From the NCBI GenBank assembly GCA_040381535.1, contig JBEIHF010000013.1:1-52613 (forward strand): a stretch of 52,613 bases of DNA, in the 5' to 3' direction. The DNA comes from Micavibrio_A sp040381535. Its GTDB lineage: Bacteria > Pseudomonadota > Alphaproteobacteria > Micavibrionales > Micavibrionaceae. The notes under the pieces are model-generated. The model searched no databases and was not told where the DNA came from. It saw only the letters and a program-made list of their open reading frames with translations. A program made the position numbers and the translations under genes. This document shows positions 14,243 to 23,341 of the stretch, one piece after another. Each line of letters starts with the position of its first letter. The first letter of the stretch is position 1.

Positions 14243-14249
14243 AACAATC

Positions 14250-14996
14250 TCAATCCTCAACTTTATGCAAAATGGTGGGTGCCAACTGTTCCAATAATCT
14301 CATCATACCATACCGATCGGGCTTTTCGGCCACAAGAGCTTGCTGGAAGGGCAATACGGAAACAGAATGTACCACGCCCTCACTGATACACAAGGCCTTT
14401 GTCGTTTTCAAACGCACGGCGCGGTCATATTGCTGTAGCAAATCAGAAAAAACTTGGCCGCCACTGATAGAGAAGAACATTATTGCTTCAATTTTGCGCA
14501 GATCGAGCAGATTTAGAAGGTTAATCGACAAATTCTGGCTCGGAATGGCCGAATAACCTACGAATTCACGCAAAATAACCCCTTTTTTGGACATAATTTC
14601 CATCAAATCGGCGGAAATATGTTCCCCGCGAATATAAAGCGGCTGAATTAACGAAGTTATTAACGACTTTGTTAACAAAACCGTAAGATCGTCCACCGTG
14701 CCGGACGCGCTTTCAATATCGGTGAATCCCGCCTGCCTTGCTTCGTCGGCCGTGTTGCGTCCCACCGTGTAAACGGGATGCGCGCGCTCGTTGCTCAATC
14801 TTGCAAAAGCGCGCACGCCGTTCGCCGATGTAAAAACCAACGGGGTGTCGGCGGAAATTTCGGGTAATGATTCGCCGCGATAGGAAATGTTGAGCACGGA
14901 TTCGATATGCGGTTCGAACCCGATATCTTTTATGGCGCCGACAAACTCCGCGCTGTCTTCTTCGGGCCGGACGATGACGATGGATTTGACGCTCAT
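14250..14996 (-). CDS. hemD: Uroporphyrinogen-III synthase
   Basis: A 248-residue HemD. It closes hydroxymethylbilane into uroporphyrinogen III with inversion of ring D. The family has weak sequence conservation, but the two-lobed alpha/beta pattern is visible. The lobes start 'VIVRPEEDSAEFVGAIKDIGFEPHIES', then 'LVFTSANGVRAFARL' and 'VYTVGRNTADEARQAGF' follow, and the second lobe has 'PLYIRGEHIS' and 'GYSAIPSQ'. Start ATG overlaps the end of hemC by 4 nt (ATGA), which indicates translational coupling. Downstream the mitofilin-like gene starts 8 nt after the stop. Confidence 0.9.
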   Translation of the reverse strand: MSVKSIVIVRPEEDSAEFVGAIKDIGFEPHIESVLNISYRGESLPEISADTPLVFTSANGVRAFARLSNERAHPVYTVGRNTADEARQAGFTDIESASGTVDDLTVLLTKSLITSLIQPLYIRGEHISADLMEIMSKKGVILREFVGYSAIPSQNLSINLLNLLDLRKIEAIMFFSISGGQVFSDLLQQYDRAVRLKTTKALCISEGVVHSVSVLPFQQALVAEKPDRYGMMRLLEQLAPTILHKVED

Positions 14997-15928
14997 GTGA
15001 ACAAAGATTTTGGCGCGGTAACTTTTATTTTCTTGGCTGTGACGGCGCCCAGATTAGCAGCTTCCGCGCGCGTCGTAATATTCGTCTGCACCGCTTCTTC
15101 GTAAACTTCCTTGCCGTCCAGCGATGACAGAACAAGATTGAAATGCAATTTGCCTTCTTTGAACCTTGCATGCGCGCCGATGGGCGTATGACAGGAACCG
15201 TCGAGCACGCGCAGCGCAGCGCGCTCAACAAAGGCACAAAGCCCCGTTTTCTTGTGATGGATGGCATCCAGCAGAATACGCACTTCCGCCGCATCTTCGC
15301 GCGTTTCAACGGCGATGATGCCTTGGCCGCAAGCGGGTACCATATCGCCGACCTCGACAGGGTGAATGAAATCACCGCTTATGCTCAATCTACCCAAACC
15401 CGCCATGGCGAGATACGTTGCATCGAACTGACCCGCTGCAAGTTTATCAAGCCGCGTTTGCACATTGCCACGAATGGGTACAACGTTTAAATCGGACCGC
15501 TGTGCCAGAACAAAAGACTGCCTGCGCATAGACGATGTTCCCACCTTTGCACCCTTGGACAAGTCGGCCAGCGTTTGCGCTTTGTGCGAAATAAACGCAT
15601 CACGCACATCGGCGCGTTTCAAAACATGGTCGAGCGCGAGACCGTCGGGCAAAACCGACGCCATGTCTTTAAGCGAATGCACGGCACAATCGATCTTGCC
15701 TTCGAGTAAGGCATTTTCAATTTCGCGCGCGAACAATCCTTTGCCGCCTTCGGCTTCGGACAATTTCGTCTCGCCGTCTTCAGGTTTCCAATCCCCAGAT
15801 GTTTTGATAATGACCCGCGTGAGCGAGAGATCCGGATAGGTATCTTTCAATAACTTAGCGACTTCCGCCGTCTGCGCCAGCGCCAGCGGCGATCCCCGCG
15901 TTCCGATTTTAAGGGTTTTCAATATCAT
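14993..15928 (-). CDS. hemC: Hydroxymethylbilane synthase (porphobilinogen deaminase)
   Basis: A 311-residue HemC. It polymerises four porphobilinogen units on a covalently bound dipyrromethane cofactor. Key features are present: RGSPLALAQ at 11-19, the catalytic Asp88 in HSLKDM, the arginine-rich substrate region (GTSSMRRQ, 130-137), and the cofactor-attachment Cys246 in DGSCHTPIGA. Length matches the family. It heads the hem operon and is divergent from tsaD, with only 63 nt between the starts, so both promoters must lie in or near that gap. Confidence 0.97.
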   Translation of the reverse strand: MILKTLKIGTRGSPLALAQTAEVAKLLKDTYPDLSLTRVIIKTSGDWKPEDGETKLSEAEGGKGLFAREIENALLEGKIDCAVHSLKDMASVLPDGLALDHVLKRADVRDAFISHKAQTLADLSKGAKVGTSSMRRQSFVLAQRSDLNVVPIRGNVQTRLDKLAAGQFDATYLAMAGLGRLSISGDFIHPVEVGDMVPACGQGIIAVETREDAAEVRILLDAIHHKKTGLCAFVERAALRVLDGSCHTPIGAHARFKEGKLHFNLVLSSLDGKEVYEEAVQTNITTRAEAANLGAVTAKKIKVTAPKSLFT

Positions 15929-15991
15929 AGCGGTTATTTAGCAGTCTTCGCAGCGGATGACAATAAACCCAAAGCCTGCTAAAACCCGCCC

Positions 15992-17062
15992 ATGATTGTA
16001 TTGGGTATAGAAACATCGTGCGATGAAACGGCCGTGGCCGTGATACGCGACGATAAAACCATCATGGCGAACCTCGTGCTCAGCCAACTGGAAGAGCACA
16101 AGGCATTTGGCGGCGTGGTCCCCGAAATCGCTGCGCGTGCCCACATGGATCATCTCGATACATTGATCGCGGCCGCGCTGCAGGACGCAAAAATTTCTTT
16201 TAAAAATTTGAACGGCGTCGCAGCGACCTGCGGCCCCGGTTTAATCGGCGGCGTGATGGTCGGCATGATGGCGGGAAAAGCGATCGCCGCCGCGCATAAA
16301 TTGCCTTTCATTGCCGTCAATCATCTGGAAGCCCACGTCCTCACCCCGCGCCTGACGAACAATCTGGAATTTCCTTATCTGCTTTTACTGGTATCGGGCG
16401 GGCACACACAGATTTTGGTTGCCGAAGATGTCGGTAAATATAAACGCCTCGGCACAACCATGGATGATGCCCTGGGTGAATGTTTCGATAAGGCCGCGAA
16501 ACTGATGGGCCTCGGCCATCCCGGCGGGCCTTTGGTTGAAAAAGCCGCAACCGATTGCAAAAATCACCAAAACGCGTCGGCGCGTTTTCCGCTGCCAATT
16601 CCCATGAAAGGCCGCGAAGGTTGTGATTTTTCTTTTTCGGGTTTGAAAACCGCTATACGCAACCATGTTGAAAAATTACCGCAGGGAAGGTTGAATTATC
16701 CGGATGTTGCCGATCTTTCCTACGCTTTTCAGGAAACGGTAACGCAGATCGTGAACGACCGCATGGCCCACGCGATTGAGATTTTCAAAAGTAAGTACAA
16801 AAACGTTAAACGGCCTACGCTGGTGGCTTCTGGCGGGGTTGCGGCGAATAAACGCATACGCTCATCACTCAAGGATTTGTCGGAATCATCTGGTATGGAA
16901 TTTGTTGCGCCGCCGTTGGAATTATGTTCGGATAATGGCGCTATGATCGCATGGACAGGAATCGAACGTTTGAAACGCAACATGATCGACACTCTGGACG
17001 TAGCAGCGCGCCCGCGTTGGCCGCTCGATCCCGAAGCGGAAAAATCCCGCATCACTAATTAA
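15992..17062 (+). CDS. tsaD: tRNA N6-adenosine threonylcarbamoyltransferase
   Basis: A 356-residue Kae1/TsaD protein. It transfers the threonylcarbamoyl group to A37 of tRNAs that read ANN codons, working with TsaB, TsaE and TsaC. The ASKHA fold is evident: GIETSCDETAVAV at 5-17, metal-binding His111 and His115 in the NHLEAH motif, 'LLLLVSGGHTQI', the DDALGECFDKAAK segment, and SGGVAANKRIR near residue 280. It is the first gene of a tsaD-gpsA-EVE run, an order common in alphaproteobacteria. Confidence 0.97.
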   Translation: MIVLGIETSCDETAVAVIRDDKTIMANLVLSQLEEHKAFGGVVPEIAARAHMDHLDTLIAAALQDAKISFKNLNGVAATCGPGLIGGVMVGMMAGKAIAAAHKLPFIAVNHLEAHVLTPRLTNNLEFPYLLLLVSGGHTQILVAEDVGKYKRLGTTMDDALGECFDKAAKLMGLGHPGGPLVEKAATDCKNHQNASARFPLPIPMKGREGCDFSFSGLKTAIRNHVEKLPQGRLNYPDVADLSYAFQETVTQIVNDRMAHAIEIFKSKYKNVKRPTLVASGGVAANKRIRSSLKDLSESSGMEFVAPPLELCSDNGAMIAWTGIERLKRNMIDTLDVAARPRWPLDPEAEKSRITN

Positions 17063-17090
17063 TCTTCAGACAATTTGAACAAGGGTAAAA

Positions 17091-18083
17091 ATGCAGACAA
17101 TCGGCATCATCGGTGGCGGCGCTTGGGGAACAGCCCTTGCACAATCTTTCGCGACATCGGGAAAGAACGTCATTATCTGGGCGCGTGAAGAGGAAGTCGT
17201 CACGGCGATCAATACCAAGCATGAGAATATTCCTTTTCTTCCCGGCGTTCTCTTGCATGACAATATCAAGGCAACGGGCAGCCTGACGGAAGTAGCGCAC
17301 GCCGATATATTCTTGTTCGTCACCCCGACCCAGCATACGCGCACCGTTTTGGAATCCATGAAGGCCAATCTCGATGCAACCAAACCCATCGTGATCTGCG
17401 CTAAGGGCGTCGAAATCAATTCCGGTCTTTTGCTTTCGCAAATCGTCGCGGAAGTTTCTCCGCAATCCCCTGTCGCCATTCTGACAGGCCCGACCTTCGC
17501 CATCGAAATCGCCAAAGGTTTGCCGAGTGCCGTAACGCTCGCGATGAAAGACAAGGCAGAAGCCGAAAAAGTAGCGACCGCCCTCTCCAGCCGTTCGCTT
17601 CGCATGTATGCGTCCGATGATATTGTGGGCGCACAGGTCGGCGGCGCGGTGAAAAACGTCATCGCCATCGCCTCTGGCATCATTCAAGGCAAACAATTGG
17701 GTGATTCTGCCAGAGCGGCATTGGTGACACGGGGCCTCGCTGAAATCGCGCGTTTGGGTTCGGCCTTGGGCGCGAAGAAAGAAACATTGATGGGCATGTG
17801 CGGCGTGGGCGATTTGATCCTCACCTGCTCTTCCATGCAATCGCGCAACTTCTCGCTCGGTGTGGCATTGGGCCAAGGCAAAACGCTCGAAGATATTCTG
17901 GCATCGCGCAATTCCGTCACCGAAGGCGTGCACACGGCAAAAGCGCTCATCGTCATGGCAAAGAACAACGCGGTCGATATGCCGATCGCCGAAGCCGTGC
18001 ACAAATGCCTGTCAGAAAATGCCGATGTGAATGAGATGATCGGCAAGATGCTCGATCGCCCCGTCAAGGCGGAGGCCGCGTAA
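17091..18083 (+). CDS. gpsA: Glycerol-3-phosphate dehydrogenase [NAD(P)+]
   Basis: A 330-residue GpsA. It reduces dihydroxyacetone phosphate to sn-glycerol 3-phosphate for phospholipid synthesis. The N-terminal Rossmann motif GGGAWGTALA occupies 8-17 and 'FVTPTQHTR' follows. The active-site Lys188 lies in GGAVKNVIAIASGI, and 'GMCGVGDLILTC' and 'NSVTEGV' lie in the C-terminal domain. Normal length. It sits 28 nt after tsaD and 1 nt before the EVE gene, so the three are almost certainly one transcript. Confidence 0.97.
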   Translation: MQTIGIIGGGAWGTALAQSFATSGKNVIIWAREEEVVTAINTKHENIPFLPGVLLHDNIKATGSLTEVAHADIFLFVTPTQHTRTVLESMKANLDATKPIVICAKGVEINSGLLLSQIVAEVSPQSPVAILTGPTFAIEIAKGLPSAVTLAMKDKAEAEKVATALSSRSLRMYASDDIVGAQVGGAVKNVIAIASGIIQGKQLGDSARAALVTRGLAEIARLGSALGAKKETLMGMCGVGDLILTCSSMQSRNFSLGVALGQGKTLEDILASRNSVTEGVHTAKALIVMAKNNAVDMPIAEAVHKCLSENADVNEMIGKMLDRPVKAEAA

Positions 18084-18084
18084 T

Positions 18085-18495
18085 ATGAACTACTGGCTTG
18101 TGAAATCCGAACCGTTTGTTTGGTCGTGGGACCAGCACGTGAAAAAGGGCACCGAAAGCTGGAACGGCGTGCGCAATTATCAGGCTGCGAACAACATGAA
18201 GGCGATGAAAAAAGGCGACCTCGCATTTTTCTATCATTCGAACGAAGGCAAAGAGATCGTCGGCATTGTCGAAGTGGCGAAGGAATACTATGCCGATCCG
18301 ACAGATGAAAAAGGCAAGTTCGGCATGGTGAATTTCAAGGCAGTAAAACCCCTGCCCAATCCTGTCACGCTGGAGACCATCAAAACTACCAAAAGCCTAG
18401 CGGACATGGCACTTTTGAAACAATCCAGACTCTCCGTCCAGCCCGTCAAAAAGGCCGAATGGGACATCATTTTGAAGATGGCTGCAAACAATTAA
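18085..18495 (+). CDS. EVE domain-containing protein
   Basis: A 136-residue single-domain EVE protein (PUA-like fold). It opens with 'YWLVKSEPFVWSWD' and contains 'WNGVRNYQAANNMKAMKKGDLAFFYHS', the family's signature, then 'GIVEVAKEYYADPT'. Proteins of this fold bind modified bases in DNA or RNA. The bacterial stand-alone forms are of unknown role. The start codon is one base after the gpsA stop, so translation is probably coupled. Its place beside tsaD (tRNA modification) is suggestive but no more. Confidence 0.9.
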   Translation: MNYWLVKSEPFVWSWDQHVKKGTESWNGVRNYQAANNMKAMKKGDLAFFYHSNEGKEIVGIVEVAKEYYADPTDEKGKFGMVNFKAVKPLPNPVTLETIKTTKSLADMALLKQSRLSVQPVKKAEWDIILKMAANN

Positions 18496-18613
18496 CGCAT
18501 TGATATTATTATATAAATAAGTATTTCCATAATTTTTATTGACCGAATTTGCTTAATCTAGTATGTTTCTGTCACTTTTGAGTTACACAAACGGCGATAT
18601 CGCGGAGATAAAA

Positions 18614-19333
18614 ATGAAAATCAGCAAACCTTTTGCCACGGCCGGCGCTTCTCTTGCGCTGCTTATGAATGCAGCTTGCGCCACTTCTGATTACGGTGCT
18701 TACCTGCCCGAAAGACCTCCCGGCTCACCCTACGGCGCAAGCGGCGGATCTTACGCAGATGGCTTGGGTCGTTACGCAACCCGTGAATGCCAACTTCTTG
18801 CTTCATTCGACAGACGGGCCCATGAAAGCCGTGCAGGCCGTGAGACCAGCCAGGCTTTAGGCAATCTCGCTTCCGGTGTTTTGGGTGGACGTAGCGGCGA
18901 TCAAATAGCTAGACAAGCAGGCCGTGACTTCGGCGATATCCTTCAAGGCGGCAACAGAGATGCCGCAACAGCACGACAAAGAGAGTCATTGGTTGAAGGT
19001 TGTGAGGCTTCAAACCAAGTACGTAATGCGGGATTGGAAGCCTGTACCGATTCTTCCCGCACAACTACTTACACGCGTGAACGTGATGGTAACGTGAGAA
19101 TGGATCGCCGCGGCGCAGAAACACAAAATTGCCGTAGCGTAACTCCTTATATTCGTGCACCGCAAGCTATTCCACAAAGCAGCGGGCAATATGAAGGCGG
19201 CGTTTATCAAGGTCCCGCTTCGCAAGCACCGTCCTATTACGTGATTTCCCCGAAAGATACCTGTAGAGCCGACGAAACGCGCGCGCGCGTGATCGTGGGC
19301 GGTCAGGAAACCCTCGCCTGCGTTATGCGATAG
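18614..19333 (+). CDS. Putative lipoprotein
   Basis: A 239-residue exported protein. The N-terminus MKISKPFATAGASLALLMNAAC looks like a lipoprotein signal with Cys22 as acylation site, although the -3 residue is Asn instead of the usual Leu. The mature part is Gly/Arg/Ser-rich with 'RETSQALGNLASGVLGG' and 'DQIARQAGRDFGDIL' helices and four later cysteines (in EGCEAS, EACTDS, NCRSV and DTCRAD) that may form disulfides. ATG 18614 is chosen for its GGAG 8 nt upstream; the ATG at 18563 has none. Not recognised as a named family. It ends in a clear terminator. Confidence 0.7.
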   Translation: MKISKPFATAGASLALLMNAACATSDYGAYLPERPPGSPYGASGGSYADGLGRYATRECQLLASFDRRAHESRAGRETSQALGNLASGVLGGRSGDQIARQAGRDFGDILQGGNRDAATARQRESLVEGCEASNQVRNAGLEACTDSSRTTTYTRERDGNVRMDRRGAETQNCRSVTPYIRAPQAIPQSSGQYEGGVYQGPASQAPSYYVISPKDTCRADETRARVIVGGQETLACVMR

Positions 19334-19354
19334 TTTAATACAAAGTTTTGCAAG

Positions 19355-19376
19355 CGGCCCCTTAAGGGGCCGTTTT
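19355..19376 (+). terminator. Intrinsic terminator
   Basis: CGGCCCC (19355-19361) and GGGGCCG (19366-19372) pair around TTAA and are followed by TTTT. It ends the lipoprotein transcript 50 nt before the acs start. Confidence 0.85.
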
Positions 19377-19427
19377 GCATTTAGGCTATATGGTGCTAAG
19401 GTCGAAGCTCATTCAAAGGAGCGAGCC

Positions 19428-21368
19428 ATGACCGACACAACCGCTTTGTTTCCACCTCCGGTAGCGCTACAGCAAAGTGCGCATATCACGCCAGCGAAAT
19501 ACAAAGAATGGTACGAGAAGTCTGTGAGCGATCCCGACGGCTTCTGGGGCGAAATCGCAAAACGCCTGACATGGTTCACGCCGCCCACCAAAATCAAGAA
19601 CACATCGTTTAACTCCCCCGTTTCTATCAGATGGTTTGAAGATGGGGTCATCAACGCATCCTATAACTGCATCGATCGTCATCTGCCCACGAAAAAAGAC
19701 GATGTCGCGCTCATCTGGGAAGGAGACAATCCGAAGGACGATGCCAAAATCACCTACGGCCATTTAAAAGACGAGGTCTGTAAACTCGCTAACGCCCTCA
19801 AATCCCGCGGCGTAAAAAAAGGCGACCGCGTCACCATCTACATGCCGATGGTGCCGCAAGCCGTCTATGCCATGCTTGCCTGCGCGCGCATCGGCGCTGT
19901 CCATTCCGTCGTGTTCGGCGGATTCTCCCCCGCCTCCCTCACCGACCGCATTCAGGACTGCAAATCCGATATCGTCATAACAGCGGACGAAGGCCTGCGC
20001 GGCGGAAAAACCGTACCGCTCAAGGCCAACACGGATGAGGCGCTGAAATCATGCCCCAACGTGCACATGGTGATCGTTTATAAACGCACCGGCGGCAAAA
20101 CCGAATGGACCGATAAGCGCGATGTCTGGTGGCACGACCTAGTCGATAAACAATCTACCGACTGCGAACCCGAAAAAATGAACGCGGAAGACCCGCTGTT
20201 CATCCTCTACACCTCAGGCTCCACCGGAAAACCCAAAGGTGTTTTGCACACCACAGCGGGGTATCTTTTGTTCGCCGCCTTCACGCATGAATGCGTTTTC
20301 GATTATAAGGCAGGCGAAGTTTATTGGTGCACGGCGGATGTCGGCTGGGTTACGGGTCATTCCTATATCGTCTACGGTCCACTCGCCAATGGCGCCACAT
20401 CGCTCGTCTTCGAAGGTGTGCCGAATTATCCCGACTGGTCGCGCTTCTGGCAGGTGGTCGACAAGCACAAAGTAAATATTTTTTACACCGCTCCCACCGT
20501 AATCCGCTCACTCATCAAGGCTGGCAATGATTTCGTCAAAAAAACCTCGCGCAAAACTTTGCGCATTCTTGGCTCCGTGGGTGAACCCATCAACGCCGAA
20601 GCATGGTGCTGGTATAAGGATGTTATTGGCGAAGGACGCTGCCCCATCGTCGATACATGGTGGCAGACTGAAACCGGCGGGCATTTGATTACACCTCTTC
20701 CCGGTGTCACCACCACAAAACCAGGTTCCGCGACGCTGCCTTTCTTCGGCGTGCAACCTGTTATCGTGGATACGAACGGCGTGGAACTACAAGGTGCCTG
20801 TGAAGGCGCGCTATGCATCGCGGATTCATGGCCCGGGCAAATGCGTACCGTGTTCGGCGACCACGAACGCTTCGAACAAACATATTTCTCCACTTTCAAA
20901 GTAAAATATTTTACGGGCGATGGAGCGCGCCGCGACGAAGATGGTTATTACTGGATTACAGGGCGCATGGATGACGTGATCAATGTTTCCGGTCACCGTC
21001 TCGGCACCGCAGAAATAGAAAGCGCGATCAATCTGGAAAAACATGTAGCCGAAAGCGCGGTGGTGGGTTTCCCGCACGACATCAAAGGCCAAGGCATCTA
21101 CGCCTATGTCACATTGAAGGAGGGTGCGACCACGAACGACGAAACCAAAAAGGCGATTGTTGCCAGCGTGCGCAAAGTCATCGGCCCCATCGCCACGCCC
21201 GACATCATTCAATGGGCGCCGGGACTTCCGAAAACCAGATCGGGCAAAATCATGCGCAGAATCTTGAGAAAGATAGCGGCGGAGGAATTCGACACACTGG
21301 GCGACACCAGCACGCTGGCCGACCCCGCGGTGGTGGAAGACCTTATAAAAGGCCGTAAAACGGGCTGA
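19428..21368 (+). CDS. acs: Acetyl-CoA synthetase (AMP-forming)
   Basis: A 646-residue Acs. It activates acetate to acetyl-CoA by way of acetyl-AMP. Seen are the P-loop YTSGSTGKPKG (261-271), the 'WCTADVGWVTGHSYIVYGPL' and 'VDTWWQTETGGH' motifs, the hinge region DDVINVSGHRLGTAEIE, and the C-terminal TRSGKIMRR with Lys607. In the family that lysine is the residue switched off by acetylation. AAGGAG lies 8 nt before the ATG. It is a single gene after a terminator. Length is the family norm. Confidence 0.97.
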   Translation: MTDTTALFPPPVALQQSAHITPAKYKEWYEKSVSDPDGFWGEIAKRLTWFTPPTKIKNTSFNSPVSIRWFEDGVINASYNCIDRHLPTKKDDVALIWEGDNPKDDAKITYGHLKDEVCKLANALKSRGVKKGDRVTIYMPMVPQAVYAMLACARIGAVHSVVFGGFSPASLTDRIQDCKSDIVITADEGLRGGKTVPLKANTDEALKSCPNVHMVIVYKRTGGKTEWTDKRDVWWHDLVDKQSTDCEPEKMNAEDPLFILYTSGSTGKPKGVLHTTAGYLLFAAFTHECVFDYKAGEVYWCTADVGWVTGHSYIVYGPLANGATSLVFEGVPNYPDWSRFWQVVDKHKVNIFYTAPTVIRSLIKAGNDFVKKTSRKTLRILGSVGEPINAEAWCWYKDVIGEGRCPIVDTWWQTETGGHLITPLPGVTTTKPGSATLPFFGVQPVIVDTNGVELQGACEGALCIADSWPGQMRTVFGDHERFEQTYFSTFKVKYFTGDGARRDEDGYYWITGRMDDVINVSGHRLGTAEIESAINLEKHVAESAVVGFPHDIKGQGIYAYVTLKEGATTNDETKKAIVASVRKVIGPIATPDIIQWAPGLPKTRSGKIMRRILRKIAAEEFDTLGDTSTLADPAVVEDLIKGRKTG

Positions 21369-21453
21369 TTTGCGCATTTCATAAAATTATTGACGCAATA
21401 CGGAAAACCCCCTACATTCCTGTCCGTCCTCTTATGGACTATGTGGGTAGAAT

Positions 21454-22725
21454 ATGTCTCTTCAATCGAACTCCGTTCATATCGTTTTGCGCGCTGCCAA
21501 AGGCGTGTGGACTTCGCTCGAAGAAGAATTCGAGAGGGTCGCGGATCCCAGCATCATTTTGATTCAAGGGCAGGCAAAAACCTACAAAGGCAACGGCGCA
21601 GTAAACGCAGCAGCATTCGCACAGCAGGATTGGGACGATCATCCCGGCCCGGTCCCGAGCAAGGAAATAAAAGCCCGCGTAGAGAAAGCCCTGCGCGATC
21701 CCAAAACCACCGTCCATCTTTACAATTCTTTTGTAGGCGAACACGCAAACGACCGCGCCCGTGCGGGGGAATTCATGCTGGCGCATTTGAACGAATACAA
21801 ACAGGCAGGCGGGCTTTCCACCATCGTCTACCACATGCTGTATGATTGCGACGGACGTAACGACAAAATCCACATGGTCGAACAGGTAGGCCCTGACGGC
21901 AAAACGATCATGGTCTCGGAAAACAACGCCCCGGGCGGTGTTTATGCCCCCATCATGTACCGCGCGATCGGCACCGATTATATTTCCGTTTTCGATCCAC
22001 ATTCGAGATTGCATATTCAAAATCTGACCAATGCGTTCGAAAAAAAGCATGTGCGCGTACATTCCAATCTGGATGCAATTACCGACAAGATCATTGAAGA
22101 CCATTTCGATGAAATCCTGACGGGAAAATTCAGAATGGGTGCGCCTGACGGCTGGGACAAAAAAGACGACAAAAAGAAAAACATGGCCATCGAACGCGTA
22201 CATACGGTGGGTAATTTTCTTTGGGAAAAAATGGGTGGTCTCAAAGAACAGTACGGTGACATCGATACGTTCTTGAAAACCATTGCATTTGGCGTAGTCA
22301 AAAAACGCAAAGCTCCCTATCCCGGCGCTCCCACGAAATCCTATGTCGAAAGTGTGCACGGCGATGTGGACGGCTGCGCTTGCGTATTAATTGACGACCT
22401 CGCCGACAGCGGAGACTCATTAATTCAAAGCGCACAGGCCCTGCTCAGCAAAGGAGCAAAAATAGTTGACGCCGCCATTTGTCACGGACCTGCAGAACAG
22501 CAGGCGCTTTTGCACATCGTCAACGCCACCTGCTCTGTAAACGGGCAAACGCGTGTGGTAATCGATCATTTCATCACCACCAACACAATGCCACGGATTG
22601 AAGAATTCGTGAAAGCGCTATCGCCGGATCAGGCACGACGCGTCACAGTTATCAATAGCGGGGATGGTTTGGTAAGAGACCTGCACAAATTCCGTCCAAA
22701 ACCGCGCGTCTTGGATGTTGTTTAA
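21454..22725 (+). CDS. Ribose-phosphate pyrophosphokinase-like protein (divergent)
   Basis: A 423-residue protein distantly related to PRPP synthetase, which makes PRPP from ribose 5-phosphate and ATP. Family motifs survive: 'ISVFDPHS' (178-184) for the vDxHs strand, KKRK (283-286) for the flexible-loop catalytic Lys/Arg, and the PRPP loop VLIDDLADSGDS (311-322) followed by 'LLSKGAKIVDAAICHG' (330-345). The order and spacing fit Prs. It is about 100 residues longer than Prs, with a divergent N-terminus and a Lys/Asp-rich insert (about 230-245). It may be an active enzyme, a regulatory paralogue, or one with another substrate. The stop codon overlaps the convergent neighbour. Confidence 0.7.
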   Translation: MSLQSNSVHIVLRAAKGVWTSLEEEFERVADPSIILIQGQAKTYKGNGAVNAAAFAQQDWDDHPGPVPSKEIKARVEKALRDPKTTVHLYNSFVGEHANDRARAGEFMLAHLNEYKQAGGLSTIVYHMLYDCDGRNDKIHMVEQVGPDGKTIMVSENNAPGGVYAPIMYRAIGTDYISVFDPHSRLHIQNLTNAFEKKHVRVHSNLDAITDKIIEDHFDEILTGKFRMGAPDGWDKKDDKKKNMAIERVHTVGNFLWEKMGGLKEQYGDIDTFLKTIAFGVVKKRKAPYPGAPTKSYVESVHGDVDGCACVLIDDLADSGDSLIQSAQALLSKGAKIVDAAICHGPAEQQALLHIVNATCSVNGQTRVVIDHFITTNTMPRIEEFVKALSPDQARRVTVINSGDGLVRDLHKFRPKPRVLDVV

Positions 22726-23261
22726 GCGGCGAGCCTATTGAACGAATAGCTCGGATGGTAGTTACGGAAGAAATTCTGTTGATTGCCGTACATCATCAAA
22801 AGTGCCAGCCATAGACCAACTTCGCTTTCTTCTTTGCGCTCGTGCATCTGAGCGAACAAATGCATTTGCTCCAGAGCCTGACGCGCTTCGCGTTCTTTTG
22901 CTTCTCTTTGCGCGCGCTCTTCTTCGAGGCGCGTTTCTTCCATGATCTTTTGCGCTTTTGCCATCAGTGAGCGGATCGCGCGCACTTCCATGTAACGCGT
23001 CTGCATGGCGCACCATGCGGAATCTTCCAAAATGGATGCCATATCCGTCATGCCATCGCCACGTCCGTATTCCTTGATGGATTGCAAACGTTGCTGGCGG
23101 GCGTCCTGATATTGTTTGTGAAGGCCGGCCAGAAGCGGATCCAAAATAGCAAAAGCCTGTAATTCATCGAGCGCTTTGGGGGCGACGGAAACGGGCACAT
23201 CGCGGTCAAGACGAAGCGATACTTCGTCCAATACCTGATGCAGGTTCTTATCCATCCCCAT
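22722..23261 (-). CDS. Coiled-coil hypothetical protein
   Basis: An approximately 179-residue soluble protein that I do not recognise. Residues about 85-150 are a highly charged, Glu/Arg/Ala-rich helix (EETRLEEERAQREAKEREARQA) that should form a coiled coil. The C-terminus is hydrophobic then aromatic (LWLALLMMYGNQQNFF). Start 23261 is chosen because GGGGG lies 9 nt upstream and because an earlier ATG at 23276 falls inside a terminator hairpin. The gene follows gapR in the same direction. Convergent with the PRPP-synthetase-like gene. Confidence 0.6.
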   Translation of the reverse strand: MGMDKNLHQVLDEVSLRLDRDVPVSVAPKALDELQAFAILDPLLAGLHKQYQDARQQRLQSIKEYGRGDGMTDMASILEDSAWCAMQTRYMEVRAIRSLMAKAQKIMEETRLEEERAQREAKEREARQALEQMHLFAQMHERKEESEVGLWLALLMMYGNQQNFFRNYHPSYSFNRLAA

Positions 23262-23264
23262 AAC

Positions 23265-23293
23265 AAAAGCCCCCAAATTGTGAATTCGGGGGC
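23265..23293 (-). terminator. Intrinsic terminator after gapR
   Basis: On the minus strand GCCCCCGAATT (23283-23293) pairs with AATTTGGGGGC (23269-23279) and is followed by TTTTG. It lies 50 nt past gapR. Its downstream arm contains the G-run that would serve as ribosome-binding site for the next gene. Confidence 0.75.
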
Positions 23294-23341
23294 CATAATA
23301 CGGGAAAAAGATTACGGGTAGGTTAAGACCTAAAAACCCAA

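Noticed and set aside
17055..18002. 315-codon minus-strand frame
   Set aside because: Antisense to gpsA, which is unmistakable.
21439..22359. 306-codon minus-strand frame
   Set aside because: Antisense to the PRPP-synthetase-like gene. The plus-strand protein has family motifs and the minus one has none.
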